Below are positions 8,056 through 16,141 of a DNA stretch of 64,000 nucleotides, piece after piece; position 1 is the first letter of the stretch, and every line of letters starts with the position of its first letter. The stretch is from Synergistaceae bacterium UBA6083 (GTDB taxonomy: Bacteria > Synergistota > Synergistia > Synergistales > 79-D21), in the NCBI GenBank assembly GCA_002436015.1, contig DIXJ01000003.1, forward strand, positions 1-64,000, written 5' to 3'. Both the position numbers and the translations under genes were made by a program. Below the pieces are notes generated by a model, which ran no database searches, was not told the DNA's origin, and was given only the letters and a program-made list of their open reading frames with translations.

Positions 8056-8568
8056 ATGGCAGCCAGGATGCAGAAAGGAACCGAGACCGAACTGACCGAG
8101 CGCGTTGTTTCCATCAAGCGCGTCAGCAAGGTGGTCAAGGGCGGCAAGCGTTTTAAATTCAGCGTGCTGGTCGTTGCCGGTGACGGCAACGGGCAGGTCG
8201 GTATGGGAATGGGCAAGGCAAGGGAGATCCCCGAAGCCGTGCGCAAGGGCATCGAAAAGGCAAAGAAGAGCATGGTGACACTGAAAAAGGTTGGCAACAC
8301 GGTAGCGCATCCGATAATCGGCCACTTCGGCGCAGCAGAAGTTCTTCTGAAACCTGCTGCTCCAGGAACGGGCGTTATCGCCGGTGCGGTGGTCCGGGCG
8401 ATCATGGAACTCGGTGGGGTGAAGGATGTCCTAACGAAGGTCATCGGGAGGACTTCGAACCCGATCAATGTGGCCTACGCGACCTTCGAAGCCCTGCGGA
8501 GCATGCGTACGCCGGAAGAGACTCTTCGCCTGCGCGGCAAGGACCGCAAGCCGGTCCAGGCTGCATAG
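8056..8568 (+). CDS. rpsE: 30S ribosomal protein S5
   Basis: 170 residues. S5 helps decoding accuracy and mRNA unwinding at the entry channel. The N-terminal double-stranded RNA-binding domain shows V-V-K-G-G-K-R-F-K-F and G-N-G-Q-V-G-M-G-M-G-K-A; the C-terminal domain carries A-A-P-G-T-G-V-I-A-G. AGGGGGG precedes ATG 8056. Confidence 0.97.
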   Translation: MAARMQKGTETELTERVVSIKRVSKVVKGGKRFKFSVLVVAGDGNGQVGMGMGKAREIPEAVRKGIEKAKKSMVTLKKVGNTVAHPIIGHFGAAEVLLKPAAPGTGVIAGAVVRAIMELGGVKDVLTKVIGRTSNPINVAYATFEALRSMRTPEETLRLRGKDRKPVQAA

Positions 8569-8579
8569 GAGGCGGCGTT

Positions 8580-8765
8580 ATGGCGATGCTGAAAATCAAA
8601 TGGAAGCGTAGCTGTATCGGGCGCCCCGACAAGCAGGAGCGGACAATCCGGGCTTTTGGATTCCGAAAGCTTAACGACACGGTCGAGATGGAAGACACTC
8701 CCCAGATCCGGGGAATGATCGCTGCCGTCCATCATCTGGTCGACTGGGAAGTCATCGAGAAATAG
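8580..8765 (+). CDS. rpmD: 50S ribosomal protein L30
   Basis: 61 residues, the short bacterial form. L30 contacts 23S rRNA in the large subunit. Seen: I-K-W-K-R-S-C-I-G-R-P, followed by the G-F-R-K-L-N motif and a C-terminal I-R-G-M-I strand. A TAGGAGGCGG site lies just before ATG 8580. This gene is absent from some bacterial phyla, so its presence is mildly informative. Confidence 0.95.
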   Translation: MAMLKIKWKRSCIGRPDKQERTIRAFGFRKLNDTVEMEDTPQIRGMIAAVHHLVDWEVIEK

Positions 8766-8777
8766 GAGGGAGATCCC

Positions 8778-9224
8778 ATGCACCTGCATGATCTCAGTCC
8801 CGCCCCGGGATCCCGCCGGAAGCCCAAGAGGCTCGGATGCGGAGTCGGTAGCGGTACAGGAAAAACAGCTGGGAAGGGCCACAAGGGGCAGAAAGCCCGA
8901 GCGGGAGGCGGCGTGAGCCGTGGTTTCGAGGGCGGTCAGATGCCCATCCAGAGGCGGGTTCCAAAGCGAGGATTCAACAACGCCCGCCATGCAACCAATT
9001 ATGAAGTGGTCAACCTCAAGGCGCTCGAGGAGCGCTTTGAGGCAGGAGCAGAGATTACAGCCGTCGAACTCCTATCTGTGGGCCTGATCCATGGGAACCT
9101 GCACGGAGTGAAGATCCTGGCAACGGGGGATATTTCAAAGGCCTTCAACGTCAAGGCCAACGCGTTCAGTGCGAAGGCCGTCGAGAAGATTGCGGCAGCG
9201 GGCGGAAAGGCAGAGGTGATCTAG
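8778..9224 (+). CDS. rplO: 50S ribosomal protein L15
   Basis: 148 residues. L15 is a late assembly protein with a long glycine- and arginine-rich N-terminal extension, visible here as G-C-G-V-G-S-G-T-G-K-T-A-G-K-G-H-K-G-Q-K and R-R-V-P-K-R-G-F. The stop codon is directly followed by the secY start, consistent with coupling to secY. Confidence 0.96.
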   Translation: MHLHDLSPAPGSRRKPKRLGCGVGSGTGKTAGKGHKGQKARAGGGVSRGFEGGQMPIQRRVPKRGFNNARHATNYEVVNLKALEERFEAGAEITAVELLSVGLIHGNLHGVKILATGDISKAFNVKANAFSAKAVEKIAAAGGKAEVI

Positions 9225-10514
9225 GTGCTCGACTCCGTCCGCAACGCGATGCGGTTGCCTGACCTGAAGCGTCGGATACTCTTCACCCTTGGCGTTCTAT
9301 TTGTTTTTCGCCTCGGTGCCCATATCCCGACGCCGGGAATCGATGGGACCGCGATGTCGAGGCTATTTGAGCAGGGCGGGGTACTTGGTTTCCTGGATCT
9401 GTTTGCGGGCGGAGCGCTTCGCCGTTTCAGCGTGTTTGCCCTTGGTGTCGGCCCTTACATCAACGCGAGCATCGTCATGCAGCTTCTCGTGGTGGTGTTC
9501 CCTGCCCTGGAAAAACTCCAGAAGGAGGGCGAGGAAGGCCGTAAGAAGATCGTGGCCTACACCCGCTGGAGCACGGTTGGTTTCGCCGCCGTACAGGCAC
9601 TGGGGCTCTCCTTCTGGCTCCGGGGGCTCGGAATCTTTTCGGGGACTCCGTGGGATCTTGCCCTTGTCGTGGCGACCATCACAACTGGATCCGTGGCAGT
9701 GATGTGGCTTGGCGAGGTGATCTCGGACCATGGCATAGGAAACGGCATCAGCCTTTTGATTTTCGCGGGTATCGTTGCGCGAATTCCCGAGGCCATTATT
9801 CAGACCTGGACGAGCGTCAGTTCCGGGCAGATGAATTTCCTAGCCCTTCTTATTGCGCTTGTTTTGATGGTCGCGGTCGTAGCAGGCTGCATCCTCCTTC
9901 AAGAGGGGCAGAGGCGGTTGCCCGTGCAGTATGCAAAACGGGTTGTGGGGAATAAGGTCTACGGTGGGCAGAGCACATTCATTCCCTTGAGGGTCAACCA
10001 GTCGGGAGTCATACCGATCATTTTCGCCTCATCAGTTCTCCTGCTGCCGTACACGATTGCCCGATTCTTCCCGGGAGGCGTTGGAGCGTTCATACAGCGA
10101 GCCTTCTCGCCTAGCAGCCTTATCTACACCGTGCTTTACGTAGCGCTGATCATATTCTTTGCCTACTTCTACACGGCTGTTGTCTTCAATCCGGTCGACG
10201 TTGCGAACAATATGAAGAAGTATGGCGGGTTCATCCTGGGAATACGTCCTGGAAAACCCACGTCCGACTACATCGAGAGGGTAATGACCCGGATCACGCT
10301 TGCCGGTGCCATCTTTCTCTCCCTGATTGCCTTGTTGCCCACGCTGATGACGCAAGTCATGGGCATCAACACGTTCTATTTCGGCGGCACGGCTATCCTT
10401 ATTGTCGTGGGTGTGGCTCTTGACACGGTCCAGCAGATCGAGGGGCAGCTCCTCATGCGTCACTACGAGGGCATCCTGAAACGGCGGGACCGGGCCGGCC
10501 TGTTCAAGATGTGA
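9225..10514 (+). CDS. secY: Protein translocase subunit SecY
   Basis: 429 residues with ten hydrophobic membrane segments, the pore of the SecYEG translocon in the inner membrane. Conserved features: R-L-G-A-H-I-P-T-P-G-I-D near the start, I-T-T-G-S in the middle, and the cytosolic loop R-V-V-G-N-K-V-Y-G-G-Q-S plus P-L-R-V-N-Q-S-G-V-I-P. The start is GTG at 9225, immediately after the rplO TAG, with no gap; the AGAGGTG site lies inside rplO. Confidence 0.96.
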   Translation: MLDSVRNAMRLPDLKRRILFTLGVLFVFRLGAHIPTPGIDGTAMSRLFEQGGVLGFLDLFAGGALRRFSVFALGVGPYINASIVMQLLVVVFPALEKLQKEGEEGRKKIVAYTRWSTVGFAAVQALGLSFWLRGLGIFSGTPWDLALVVATITTGSVAVMWLGEVISDHGIGNGISLLIFAGIVARIPEAIIQTWTSVSSGQMNFLALLIALVLMVAVVAGCILLQEGQRRLPVQYAKRVVGNKVYGGQSTFIPLRVNQSGVIPIIFASSVLLLPYTIARFFPGGVGAFIQRAFSPSSLIYTVLYVALIIFFAYFYTAVVFNPVDVANNMKKYGGFILGIRPGKPTSDYIERVMTRITLAGAIFLSLIALLPTLMTQVMGINTFYFGGTAILIVVGVALDTVQQIEGQLLMRHYEGILKRRDRAGLFKM

Positions 10515-10525
10515 GGCAGGAGGAC

Positions 10526-11179
10526 ATGCGTCTAATCTTTTTGGGACCCCCGGGGTCTGGGAAAGGGACTCAGGCTGCAAAACTGCTTGAGAAGGTCCAG
10601 GTGGCCCACATCTCCACGGGAGATATCCTGAGGGAGAACGTTGCCAAGAGCACGAATCTCGGGTTGCAGGCAAAGGGTTATATGGATGAGGGAAAGCTCG
10701 TGCCGGATGCGCTTATCGTCGAAATGATGAAAAATCGGCTTGGTGCGAGCGATTGTGCAACGGGATTTATCCTGGACGGTTTCCCGAGGACCGTCTCCCA
10801 GGCCGAAGCGCTTGAGAAGATGCTTGGAAAACTCGGGATGGATCTCGATGCAGTGGTCCTTTTCGAAGTTTCCGATGCAGTAGTCATCGAGCGACTTTCG
10901 GGTCGCAGGGGATGCCGGCAGTGCGGAGCCATTTACCACGTGCGGTTTAATCCTAGCTCAAGGGGAGAGTACTGCCAGGTTTGCGGGGGAGAACTTTTCC
11001 AAAGGGAGGACGATCGGGAGGAAGTTATCCGGAAGCGTCTTGACGTTTATCACTCCCAGACTACCCCGCTGATCGACTTCTACAGGGAGAGGGACCTTCT
11101 TGTCGAAGTCGAAGCGGAAAAATCAAGTGACGAAGTCCTGAAAACCATTCTGGCCGCCCCTTGGGGAAGGTCCGAATGA
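10526..11179 (+). CDS. adk: Adenylate kinase (zinc-LID type)
   Basis: 217 residues; interconverts ATP + AMP and 2 ADP. The P-loop G-P-P-G-S-G-K-G-T is at residues 7-15, followed by the D-G-F-P-R-T motif. The LID contains C-R-Q-C and C-x-x-C pairs (around residues 130 and 150), typical of zinc-stabilised adenylate kinases. An in-frame GTG at 10511 exists but contains the AGGAGG site, so ATG 10526 is the start. It overlaps map by 4 bases. Confidence 0.96.
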   Translation: MRLIFLGPPGSGKGTQAAKLLEKVQVAHISTGDILRENVAKSTNLGLQAKGYMDEGKLVPDALIVEMMKNRLGASDCATGFILDGFPRTVSQAEALEKMLGKLGMDLDAVVLFEVSDAVVIERLSGRRGCRQCGAIYHVRFNPSSRGEYCQVCGGELFQREDDREEVIRKRLDVYHSQTTPLIDFYRERDLLVEVEAEKSSDEVLKTILAAPWGRSE

Positions 11180-11949
11180 TCACCTTGAAAACCGAAGACC
11201 AACTGGACCTCATGCGGCAAGCAGGACATATCGTTGCTGACGTGCTGCGGTTCCTCCGAGAAAGGGTCAGGCCCGGAGCGGATACCTATTCTCTGGATGA
11301 AGAAGCTTATGCCCATGTGGTCAAATGCGGAGCACGTCCTGCCTTCAAGGGGTACCGTGTCCCAGGCATCAAGAGGGCTTTCCCCGGCACTCTTTGCATC
11401 TCCATCAACGAAGAGGTGGTGCACGGAATTCCCGACCGAAGGCGTTTCCTTGAGGAAGGGGATATCGTCAGTTTTGACATGGGGGTCGAGTACAGGGGAT
11501 ACTACGGGGATGCCGCCTGTACCTACGGGGTTGGCAAGGTTTCAGACAAACGCCGTCTTCTCATGGAAAATGCCCTCGAATCGCTTCACCGCGCGGTGTC
11601 GGTCGTACGCGACGGTGCGACCGTGGGAGACATTGGTCACGCTGTTGAAAGTTTTCTTGTCCCGAAAGGTTATGGGCTAGTCAGGAGTTACGCGGGGCAC
11701 GGAATTGGCAGGAAACTTCACGAAGCTCCTCAAGTGCCCAACTTTGGGCGTCCCGGCAGCGGGATCACCCTGAAGAGCGGAATGACTGTCGCGATCGAAC
11801 CCATGGTGATGACCGGCAGGGAAGAGGTTGTCACAGGGGAAGACGGATGGACTGTCTTGACGGCCGACCGCTCCGATGCTGCCCACTTTGAGCACACGGT
11901 CCTGGTTTGCCAAAGCGGATCGGAGATCCTCACTCCATGGGAGAGTTGA
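11176..11949 (+). CDS. map: Methionine aminopeptidase, type I
   Basis: 257 residues; removes the initiator methionine from new proteins with a two-metal centre. The metal ligands can be placed: D in F-D-M-G-V, D in Y-Y-G-D-A-A, H in G-H-G-I-G-R-K-L-H, E in I-E-P-M, and E in A-A-H-F-E-H-T. ATG 11176 overlaps the adk stop by 4 bases. Same adk-map-infA order as in many bacteria. Confidence 0.96.
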   Translation: MITLKTEDQLDLMRQAGHIVADVLRFLRERVRPGADTYSLDEEAYAHVVKCGARPAFKGYRVPGIKRAFPGTLCISINEEVVHGIPDRRRFLEEGDIVSFDMGVEYRGYYGDAACTYGVGKVSDKRRLLMENALESLHRAVSVVRDGATVGDIGHAVESFLVPKGYGLVRSYAGHGIGRKLHEAPQVPNFGRPGSGITLKSGMTVAIEPMVMTGREEVVTGEDGWTVLTADRSDAAHFEHTVLVCQSGSEILTPWES

Positions 11950-11957
11950 TCTCTTTG

Positions 11958-12032
11958 ATGGGAGAGGGCTGTATCATGTTGGACCGGATTGCCATTTCCA
12001 GGCAAAGGGCCCGTAATGAGGAGGTCGATTGA
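11958..12032 (+). CDS. Possible 24-residue open frame between map and infA
   Basis: A short frame starts ATG at 11958 and ends at 12032, encoding M-G-E-G-C-I-M-L-D-R and a basic tail. Many Firmicutes carry a small KOW-domain RNA-binding protein at this position, but nothing here resembles a KOW motif. There is no good ribosome-binding site. It may be only leader sequence for infA; I list it because it fills the map-infA gap. Confidence 0.2.
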   Translation: MGEGCIMLDRIAISRQRARNEEVD

Positions 12033-12037
12033 TCCGC

Positions 12038-12256
12038 ATGGCGAAGGATGATGTGATCGAAGTAAAGGGTAGGGTCGTGGAACCGCTCCCCAATGCCATG
12101 TTCCGGGTGGAGCTGGAAAACGGGCATCGGATACTTGCCCACGTCTCGGGGAAAATGAGGATGCACTTCATCCGCATCCTGCCTGGAGACCAGGTCCTGA
12201 TCCAGCTTTCCACTTACGACTTGACACGGGGTCGGATCGTGTATAGATATAAATGA
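12038..12256 (+). CDS. infA: Translation initiation factor IF-1
   Basis: 72 residues from ATG 12038, the normal size. IF-1 is a one-domain OB-fold protein that blocks the A site during initiation. It begins M-A-K-D-D-V-I-E-V-K-G-R-V and has the L-E-N-G-H-R-I-L-A-H-V-S-G-K-M-R core. A TTG at 12029 lies nearer the GAGGAGG site (12018-12024) and would add three residues; the family N-terminus favours 12038. Confidence 0.95.
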   Translation: MAKDDVIEVKGRVVEPLPNAMFRVELENGHRILAHVSGKMRMHFIRILPGDQVLIQLSTYDLTRGRIVYRYK

Positions 12257-12323
12257 TTGCGATAAGGCCTTTCCCCGCGTTCGGAAGGGTTGAAGTGTCG
12301 AAATGGAATGGGAGCGTGAGGAT

Positions 12324-12452
12324 ATGAAGGTTAAACCTTCGGTAAAGCCAATTTGCGAGCATTGCTCAGTCATCAAGAGGCACGGTGTTGTGCGCGTGAT
12401 CTGCAGCAAGAATCCGCGGCACAAGCAGAGCCAGGGACCAAGGAGGCCATAG
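12324..12452 (+). CDS. rpmJ: 50S ribosomal protein L36 (zinc-binding)
   Basis: 42 residues, read directly from the sequence: M-K-V-K-P-S-V-K-P-I-C, then C-x-x-C (residues 11 and 14), C27 and H33 as the zinc ligands. The common short form is 37-38 residues, so this one has a small C-terminal basic extension ending R-R-P. A GAGCGTGAGGAT stretch precedes ATG 12324. Standard position between infA and rpsM. Confidence 0.94.
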   Translation: MKVKPSVKPICEHCSVIKRHGVVRVICSKNPRHKQSQGPRRP

Positions 12453-12456
12453 GACG

Positions 12457-12840
12457 ATGGCGCGTATTGCTGGTGTGGACCTGCCCAGGGAAAAGCGGGT
12501 AGAGATCGCCCTGACCTATATCTACGGGATCGGGCTGACAAAGTCAAAGGAAATTCTCGCGGCTACGGGTATCAGTCCTGATACCCGCGTGAAAGACCTG
12601 ACGGACGACGAATCGAAGCGCCTGCGGTCCGAGATCGAGACGAATTACCGGGTTGAAGGTGACTTGCGTCGAGAAGTCGCGATGAACATCAAGCGGCTGA
12701 TGGAGATCGGCTGTTACAGGGGACTCCGCCACAGGCGCGGGCTCCCGGTTCGTGGACAGCGGACGAAGACGAATGCCCGGACCCGCAAGGGGCCGAAGAA
12801 GACGATCGCCGGCAAGAAAAAGGCGACGATGAAGAAGTAG
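12457..12840 (+). CDS. rpsM: 30S ribosomal protein S13
   Basis: 127 residues. S13 contacts the P-site tRNA and both subunit heads. Seen: M-A-R-I-A-G-V-D-L-P, Y-I-Y-G-I-G, and the C-terminal G-L-R-H-R-R-G-L-P-V-R-G-Q-R-T-K-T-N-A-R-T-basic tail. AGGAGG lies in the last codons of rpmJ, 4 bases upstream. Confidence 0.97.
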   Translation: MARIAGVDLPREKRVEIALTYIYGIGLTKSKEILAATGISPDTRVKDLTDDESKRLRSEIETNYRVEGDLRREVAMNIKRLMEIGCYRGLRHRRGLPVRGQRTKTNARTRKGPKKTIAGKKKATMKK

Positions 12841-12862
12841 CGCGGCGAGGAGGTCGACCCAA

Positions 12863-13255
12863 TTGGCAAAGCGGGTTCAGCGCAAGGGAAAACGCAAAGA
12901 GAAGAAGCATGTTAGCTACGGGGTGGCGCATATCCACTCCACGTTTAACAATACGATCATTAACATCACGGACAAGCAGGGGAATGTCCTGTCTTGGGCT
13001 TCGGGCGGCAATGTGGGGTTCAAGGGAGCCAGGAAATCCACTCCTTTCGCTGCCCAGATTGCAGCATCCCAGGCGGCCAAGCTGGCGCAGGATCATGGCC
13101 TGATGGAAGTCGACGTTGTGGTCCAGGGACCTGGACCTGGCCGTGAATCAGCGATTCGCTCCCTTCAGGCTGCCGGACTTCAGGTTCGGCTGATCAAGGA
13201 CGAGACACCGATTCCCCACAATGGCTGCCGTCCCCCGAAGCGGCGACGCGTGTAG
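12863..13255 (+). CDS. rpsK: 30S ribosomal protein S11
   Basis: 130 residues. S11 forms part of the mRNA exit platform. Motifs: H-I-H-S-T-F-N-N-T-I-I-N-I-T-D and the C-terminal D-E-T-P-I-P-H-N-G-C-R-P-P-K-R-R-R-V, the family hallmark. TTG at 12863 is the start, 7 bases after a GAGGAGG site; no closer ATG exists. Confidence 0.96.
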   Translation: MAKRVQRKGKRKEKKHVSYGVAHIHSTFNNTIINITDKQGNVLSWASGGNVGFKGARKSTPFAAQIAASQAAKLAQDHGLMEVDVVVQGPGPGRESAIRSLQAAGLQVRLIKDETPIPHNGCRPPKRRRV

Positions 13256-13290
13256 TGCGCAGACGAAGTTAAGGAGGGAACCCACATCCC

Positions 13291-13923
13291 ATGAGCAGAT
13301 ATGTCGGACCAGCCTGCAGGCAATGCAGGGCTGAAGGTGTCAAGCTTTTCCTGAAGGGTGACCGCTGCTATACCGAGAAATGCGGCATCGTGAAGCGAAA
13401 CAAGAAACCCGGACAGCATGGCGACAGCAAGCGGAGAGCAAAAATGAGCGAATATGGCCTTCGTCTTCGCGAGAAGCAGAAACTGCGCCGTTTTTACGGC
13501 ATGCACGAGGCCCAGTTCCGCCGTTTCTACGAAATGGCGACAAAAATGGGCGGCCAGGCTGGGCATAATTTCTTGCAGCTTCTGGAGCGTCGGCTGGACA
13601 ACGTCGTTTACCGGATCGGTTTTGCGGTGAGCCGTCGCCAGGCCAGGCAGCTCGTCTGCCACGGCCATTTCGAGGTTAACGGCAAGAAGATCGATATCCC
13701 GAGCTATCTCGTCAAGGCGGGAGATACCCTTTCCGTCCGAGAGGGAAGCCGAGATATCGCATACGTGAAGGAAAACGCAGAAGTGGCGGGTAGCCGGTCC
13801 ATTCCTGCCTGGCTCGAAGTGAGCGGGGAGAACCTGAGCGCGAAGGTCATTGCCCTTCCAAACCGCGATCAAATCGAATCGCCGGTCAACGAGCAACTCG
13901 TCGTCGAGTTCTATGCCCGCTAA
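13291..13923 (+). CDS. rpsD: 30S ribosomal protein S4 (zinc-binding form)
   Basis: 210 residues. S4 nucleates 30S assembly and represses the alpha operon in some bacteria. The N-terminus has four cysteines, C-R-Q-C near residue 9 and C-Y-T-E-K-C near residue 26, the zinc-binding form. The S4 RNA-binding domain includes R-R-L-D-N-V-V-Y-R-I-G-F and a V-C-H-G-H-F-x-V-N-G loop. AAGGAGGG precedes ATG 13291. Confidence 0.97.
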   Translation: MSRYVGPACRQCRAEGVKLFLKGDRCYTEKCGIVKRNKKPGQHGDSKRRAKMSEYGLRLREKQKLRRFYGMHEAQFRRFYEMATKMGGQAGHNFLQLLERRLDNVVYRIGFAVSRRQARQLVCHGHFEVNGKKIDIPSYLVKAGDTLSVREGSRDIAYVKENAEVAGSRSIPAWLEVSGENLSAKVIALPNRDQIESPVNEQLVVEFYAR

Positions 13924-13945
13924 CGGGTAGAAAGGTGGGGGGAGG

Positions 13946-14953
13946 ATGGATCCCATGCGACCGGAGATCAGGCTGGAGGAGGGTACCCCCCGATATGGCA
14001 GGATCGTCGTTGAGCCTCTTGAAAGGGGATATGGCGTCACTCTCGGCAATGCGCTTCGACGGGTGCTCCTTTCATCCATAAAAGGGGCTGCAATAACTGC
14101 AGTCCGGATTGAAGGAGTCCTGCACGAGTACAGCACAGTCCCGGGATTGAAGGAGGACGTGCTTGGACTGATGATCAACCTCAAGCACATTCCCCTAAGG
14201 TGCCACAGTTCGGAAGCGCGAATCCTGCATCTTGAGGTTGAAGGCCCGAAAGAAATAACTGCTGCCGATATCCAGCCGGACAGCGAGGTCGAATTCATTG
14301 ACCCTTCAAGCGTTATTGGGACCCTGGAAAAGGGCCATAAGATCGTGATGGACCTTTACGTCGAGCAGGGGATGGGCTACGCAACGACAGATCGTCCCAG
14401 GCCGACTTACCTCCCAATCGACGCGTTGATGGTTGATGCGATTTTTTCGCCTATCCAGCGCGTCAAATACGAAGTCCAAAACGCACGGGTTGGCCAGAGA
14501 ACTGACTATGACCGACTTGTCCTTGAAATCTGGACGAACGGTGTGGTTACAATTCCTGATGCCATGTGTGAAGCTTCGAATGTCCTTAAGGGATATTTTT
14601 CCCTTTTCTCCGACGAGATCCGTCTTTCGGAAGGAGAGGCGCGTGGTCGCGCAGGGCAGGAGGAACAAGAAGAAGAGATTTCATCCGAGGAAAATGTTGT
14701 CCCCCTTGCTGATGGGGATACGATCCTTTCGAGGGGAATCAAGGATCTCGAACTCTCGGTTCGCAGCGAGAACTGCCTGCTCCGCGGAGGAGTTCACACC
14801 ATAGGCGACCTTGTCAGCAAAAGTCGTTCCGAACTGATGAAGATACGCAATCTGGGCAAGATCTCTCTCCGGGAAATCGAGGAAAAACTGGAAAAGTTTT
14901 CGATTTCCCTCCCGGGGGAAGAAGCACCGGAAGAGCCCGTGAAGGAGGATTAG
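13946..14953 (+). CDS. rpoA: RNA polymerase subunit alpha
   Basis: 335 residues. The N-terminal domain dimerises and begins polymerase assembly, seen in E-P-L-E-R-G-Y-G-V-T-L-G-N-A-L-R-R-V-L-L; the C-terminal domain, which binds promoter UP elements, shows S-V-R-S-E-N-C-L and I-R-N-L-G-K-I-S-L. They are joined by an acidic linker near residues 230-250. GGGGGGAGG precedes ATG 13946; a second ATG three codons on is possible. Confidence 0.96.
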   Translation: MDPMRPEIRLEEGTPRYGRIVVEPLERGYGVTLGNALRRVLLSSIKGAAITAVRIEGVLHEYSTVPGLKEDVLGLMINLKHIPLRCHSSEARILHLEVEGPKEITAADIQPDSEVEFIDPSSVIGTLEKGHKIVMDLYVEQGMGYATTDRPRPTYLPIDALMVDAIFSPIQRVKYEVQNARVGQRTDYDRLVLEIWTNGVVTIPDAMCEASNVLKGYFSLFSDEIRLSEGEARGRAGQEEQEEEISSEENVVPLADGDTILSRGIKDLELSVRSENCLLRGGVHTIGDLVSKSRSELMKIRNLGKISLREIEEKLEKFSISLPGEEAPEEPVKED

Positions 14954-14956
14954 TTT

Positions 14957-15310
14957 ATGAGGCATAGAGTCGATACCCGGAGGCTTGGCCGGTACACAAG
15001 CCACCGCATGGCCATGTTAAGCAACATGACGGCCAGCCTGATCATGGAGGAGAAAATCACGACCACCCTGCTCAAGGCAAAGGAGTTGCGCCGCGTTTCC
15101 GAGAGGCTGATCACCCGCGCGAAGGGTGGGACGCTTCAGGATCGGCGGTTGGTCGCTTCCCGCATGCAAAACAAGGAAGCGGTCAAGAAACTCTTCGAGG
15201 AAATTTCCCCGCGATACGCGAATCGGCCTGGCGGGTACACCCGTATCGTCAAGCTGGGGAATCGCCTGGGAGACGCGGCCCCGATGGCGGTCATCGAACT
15301 GGTCCAGTAG
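14957..15310 (+). CDS. rplQ: 50S ribosomal protein L17
   Basis: 117 residues. L17 lies at the bottom of the large subunit near the tunnel exit. It starts M-R-H-R-V-D-T-R-R-L-G-R, and shows M-L-S-N-M-T-A-S-L and G-G-Y-T-R-I-V-K-L-G-N-R-L-G-D. Three bases separate it from rpoA, and AAGGAGG sits inside the end of rpoA. Translation continues into ecfA1 three bases later. Confidence 0.97.
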   Translation: MRHRVDTRRLGRYTSHRMAMLSNMTASLIMEEKITTTLLKAKELRRVSERLITRAKGGTLQDRRLVASRMQNKEAVKKLFEEISPRYANRPGGYTRIVKLGNRLGDAAPMAVIELVQ

Positions 15311-15313
15311 AAA

Positions 15314-16141
15314 ATGGAGAACGAGGATGTGTTCGCGCTCCGGGGCGTGAGTTTCACGTACCCGGGCGCGGTCACGCCCGCCCTTGGTGGAGTGGAACTT
15401 TCAATCCGGAATGGGGAATGGGTTGCCCTGATCGGCGCAAATGGATCCGGGAAATCCACCCTGGCGAAACTCTTTAACGCCCTGCTGATCCCGACGCGGG
15501 GCGATTGTCTTGTTTGCGGTTTAAAGACCGACAACGAGGATAACCTTTGGGAGATACGAAGACGTGTTTCCATGGTTTTCCAGAATCCGGACAACCAAAT
15601 TGTTGCCTCGGTGGTGGAAGAGGATGTGGCTTTTGGTCCCGAAAATCTGGGGCTACCGTCATCGGAGATCCACGAAAGAGTCTTTGATTGCCTTTGCCTG
15701 GTTGGGCTTGAAGAGAAACGACGCGCACCGACCTATGCTCTGTCCGGGGGGCAAAAACAGAGGTTGGCGATAGCAGGGGCTTTGGCCATGCAGCCCCGTT
15801 GCCTTGTCCTAGATGAGGCGACGGCAATGCTGGATCCGCAGGGACGGGAGGATGTTCTAAAAATCCTCAGGGATCTCCATAAAAGGGGGATGACTCTTGT
15901 CCAAATCACCCATCGGCTGGATGAGATTCTGGACGCGACGCGCGTTGTGGTCCTTGGCAAAGGGAAAATTGCCTGGGCTGGGGATCTAGCCGGGCTTTTT
16001 GCAATGAGGGACTGTTTTAATGAATGGGGGCTTGAAATGCCGCCCCTAGTCAGGTTTTCGAGGAAACTCCAGGAACGGAATTTGCTGCCAAAGGCATGCT
16101 TACCCTTCGTAAAGGAGTTACTCGAAAATCTATGTCCATAA
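15314..16141 (+). CDS. ecfA1: ECF transporter ATP-binding subunit EcfA1
   Basis: 275 residues. One of two ATPases that drive vitamin or metal uptake by energy-coupling factor transporters. Walker A G-A-N-G-S-G-K-S-T at about 39-47, Q-loop near V-F-Q-N-P-D-N-Q, signature L-S-G-G-Q-K-Q-R, Walker B L-V-L-D-E-A-T-A-M, switch H in I-T-H. It directly follows rplQ, the usual location. No substrate-binding S component is nearby, so it likely serves several S units as a shared (group II) module. Confidence 0.93.
   Translation: MENEDVFALRGVSFTYPGAVTPALGGVELSIRNGEWVALIGANGSGKSTLAKLFNALLIPTRGDCLVCGLKTDNEDNLWEIRRRVSMVFQNPDNQIVASVVEEDVAFGPENLGLPSSEIHERVFDCLCLVGLEEKRRAPTYALSGGQKQRLAIAGALAMQPRCLVLDEATAMLDPQGREDVLKILRDLHKRGMTLVQITHRLDEILDATRVVVLGKGKIAWAGDLAGLFAMRDCFNEWGLEMPPLVRFSRKLQERNLLPKACLPFVKELLENLCP

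Noticed and set aside
13180..14298. 372-codon open frame on the minus strand across rpsD and rpoA
   Set aside because: Spans the ends of well-identified genes; no plausible start signal or motif.
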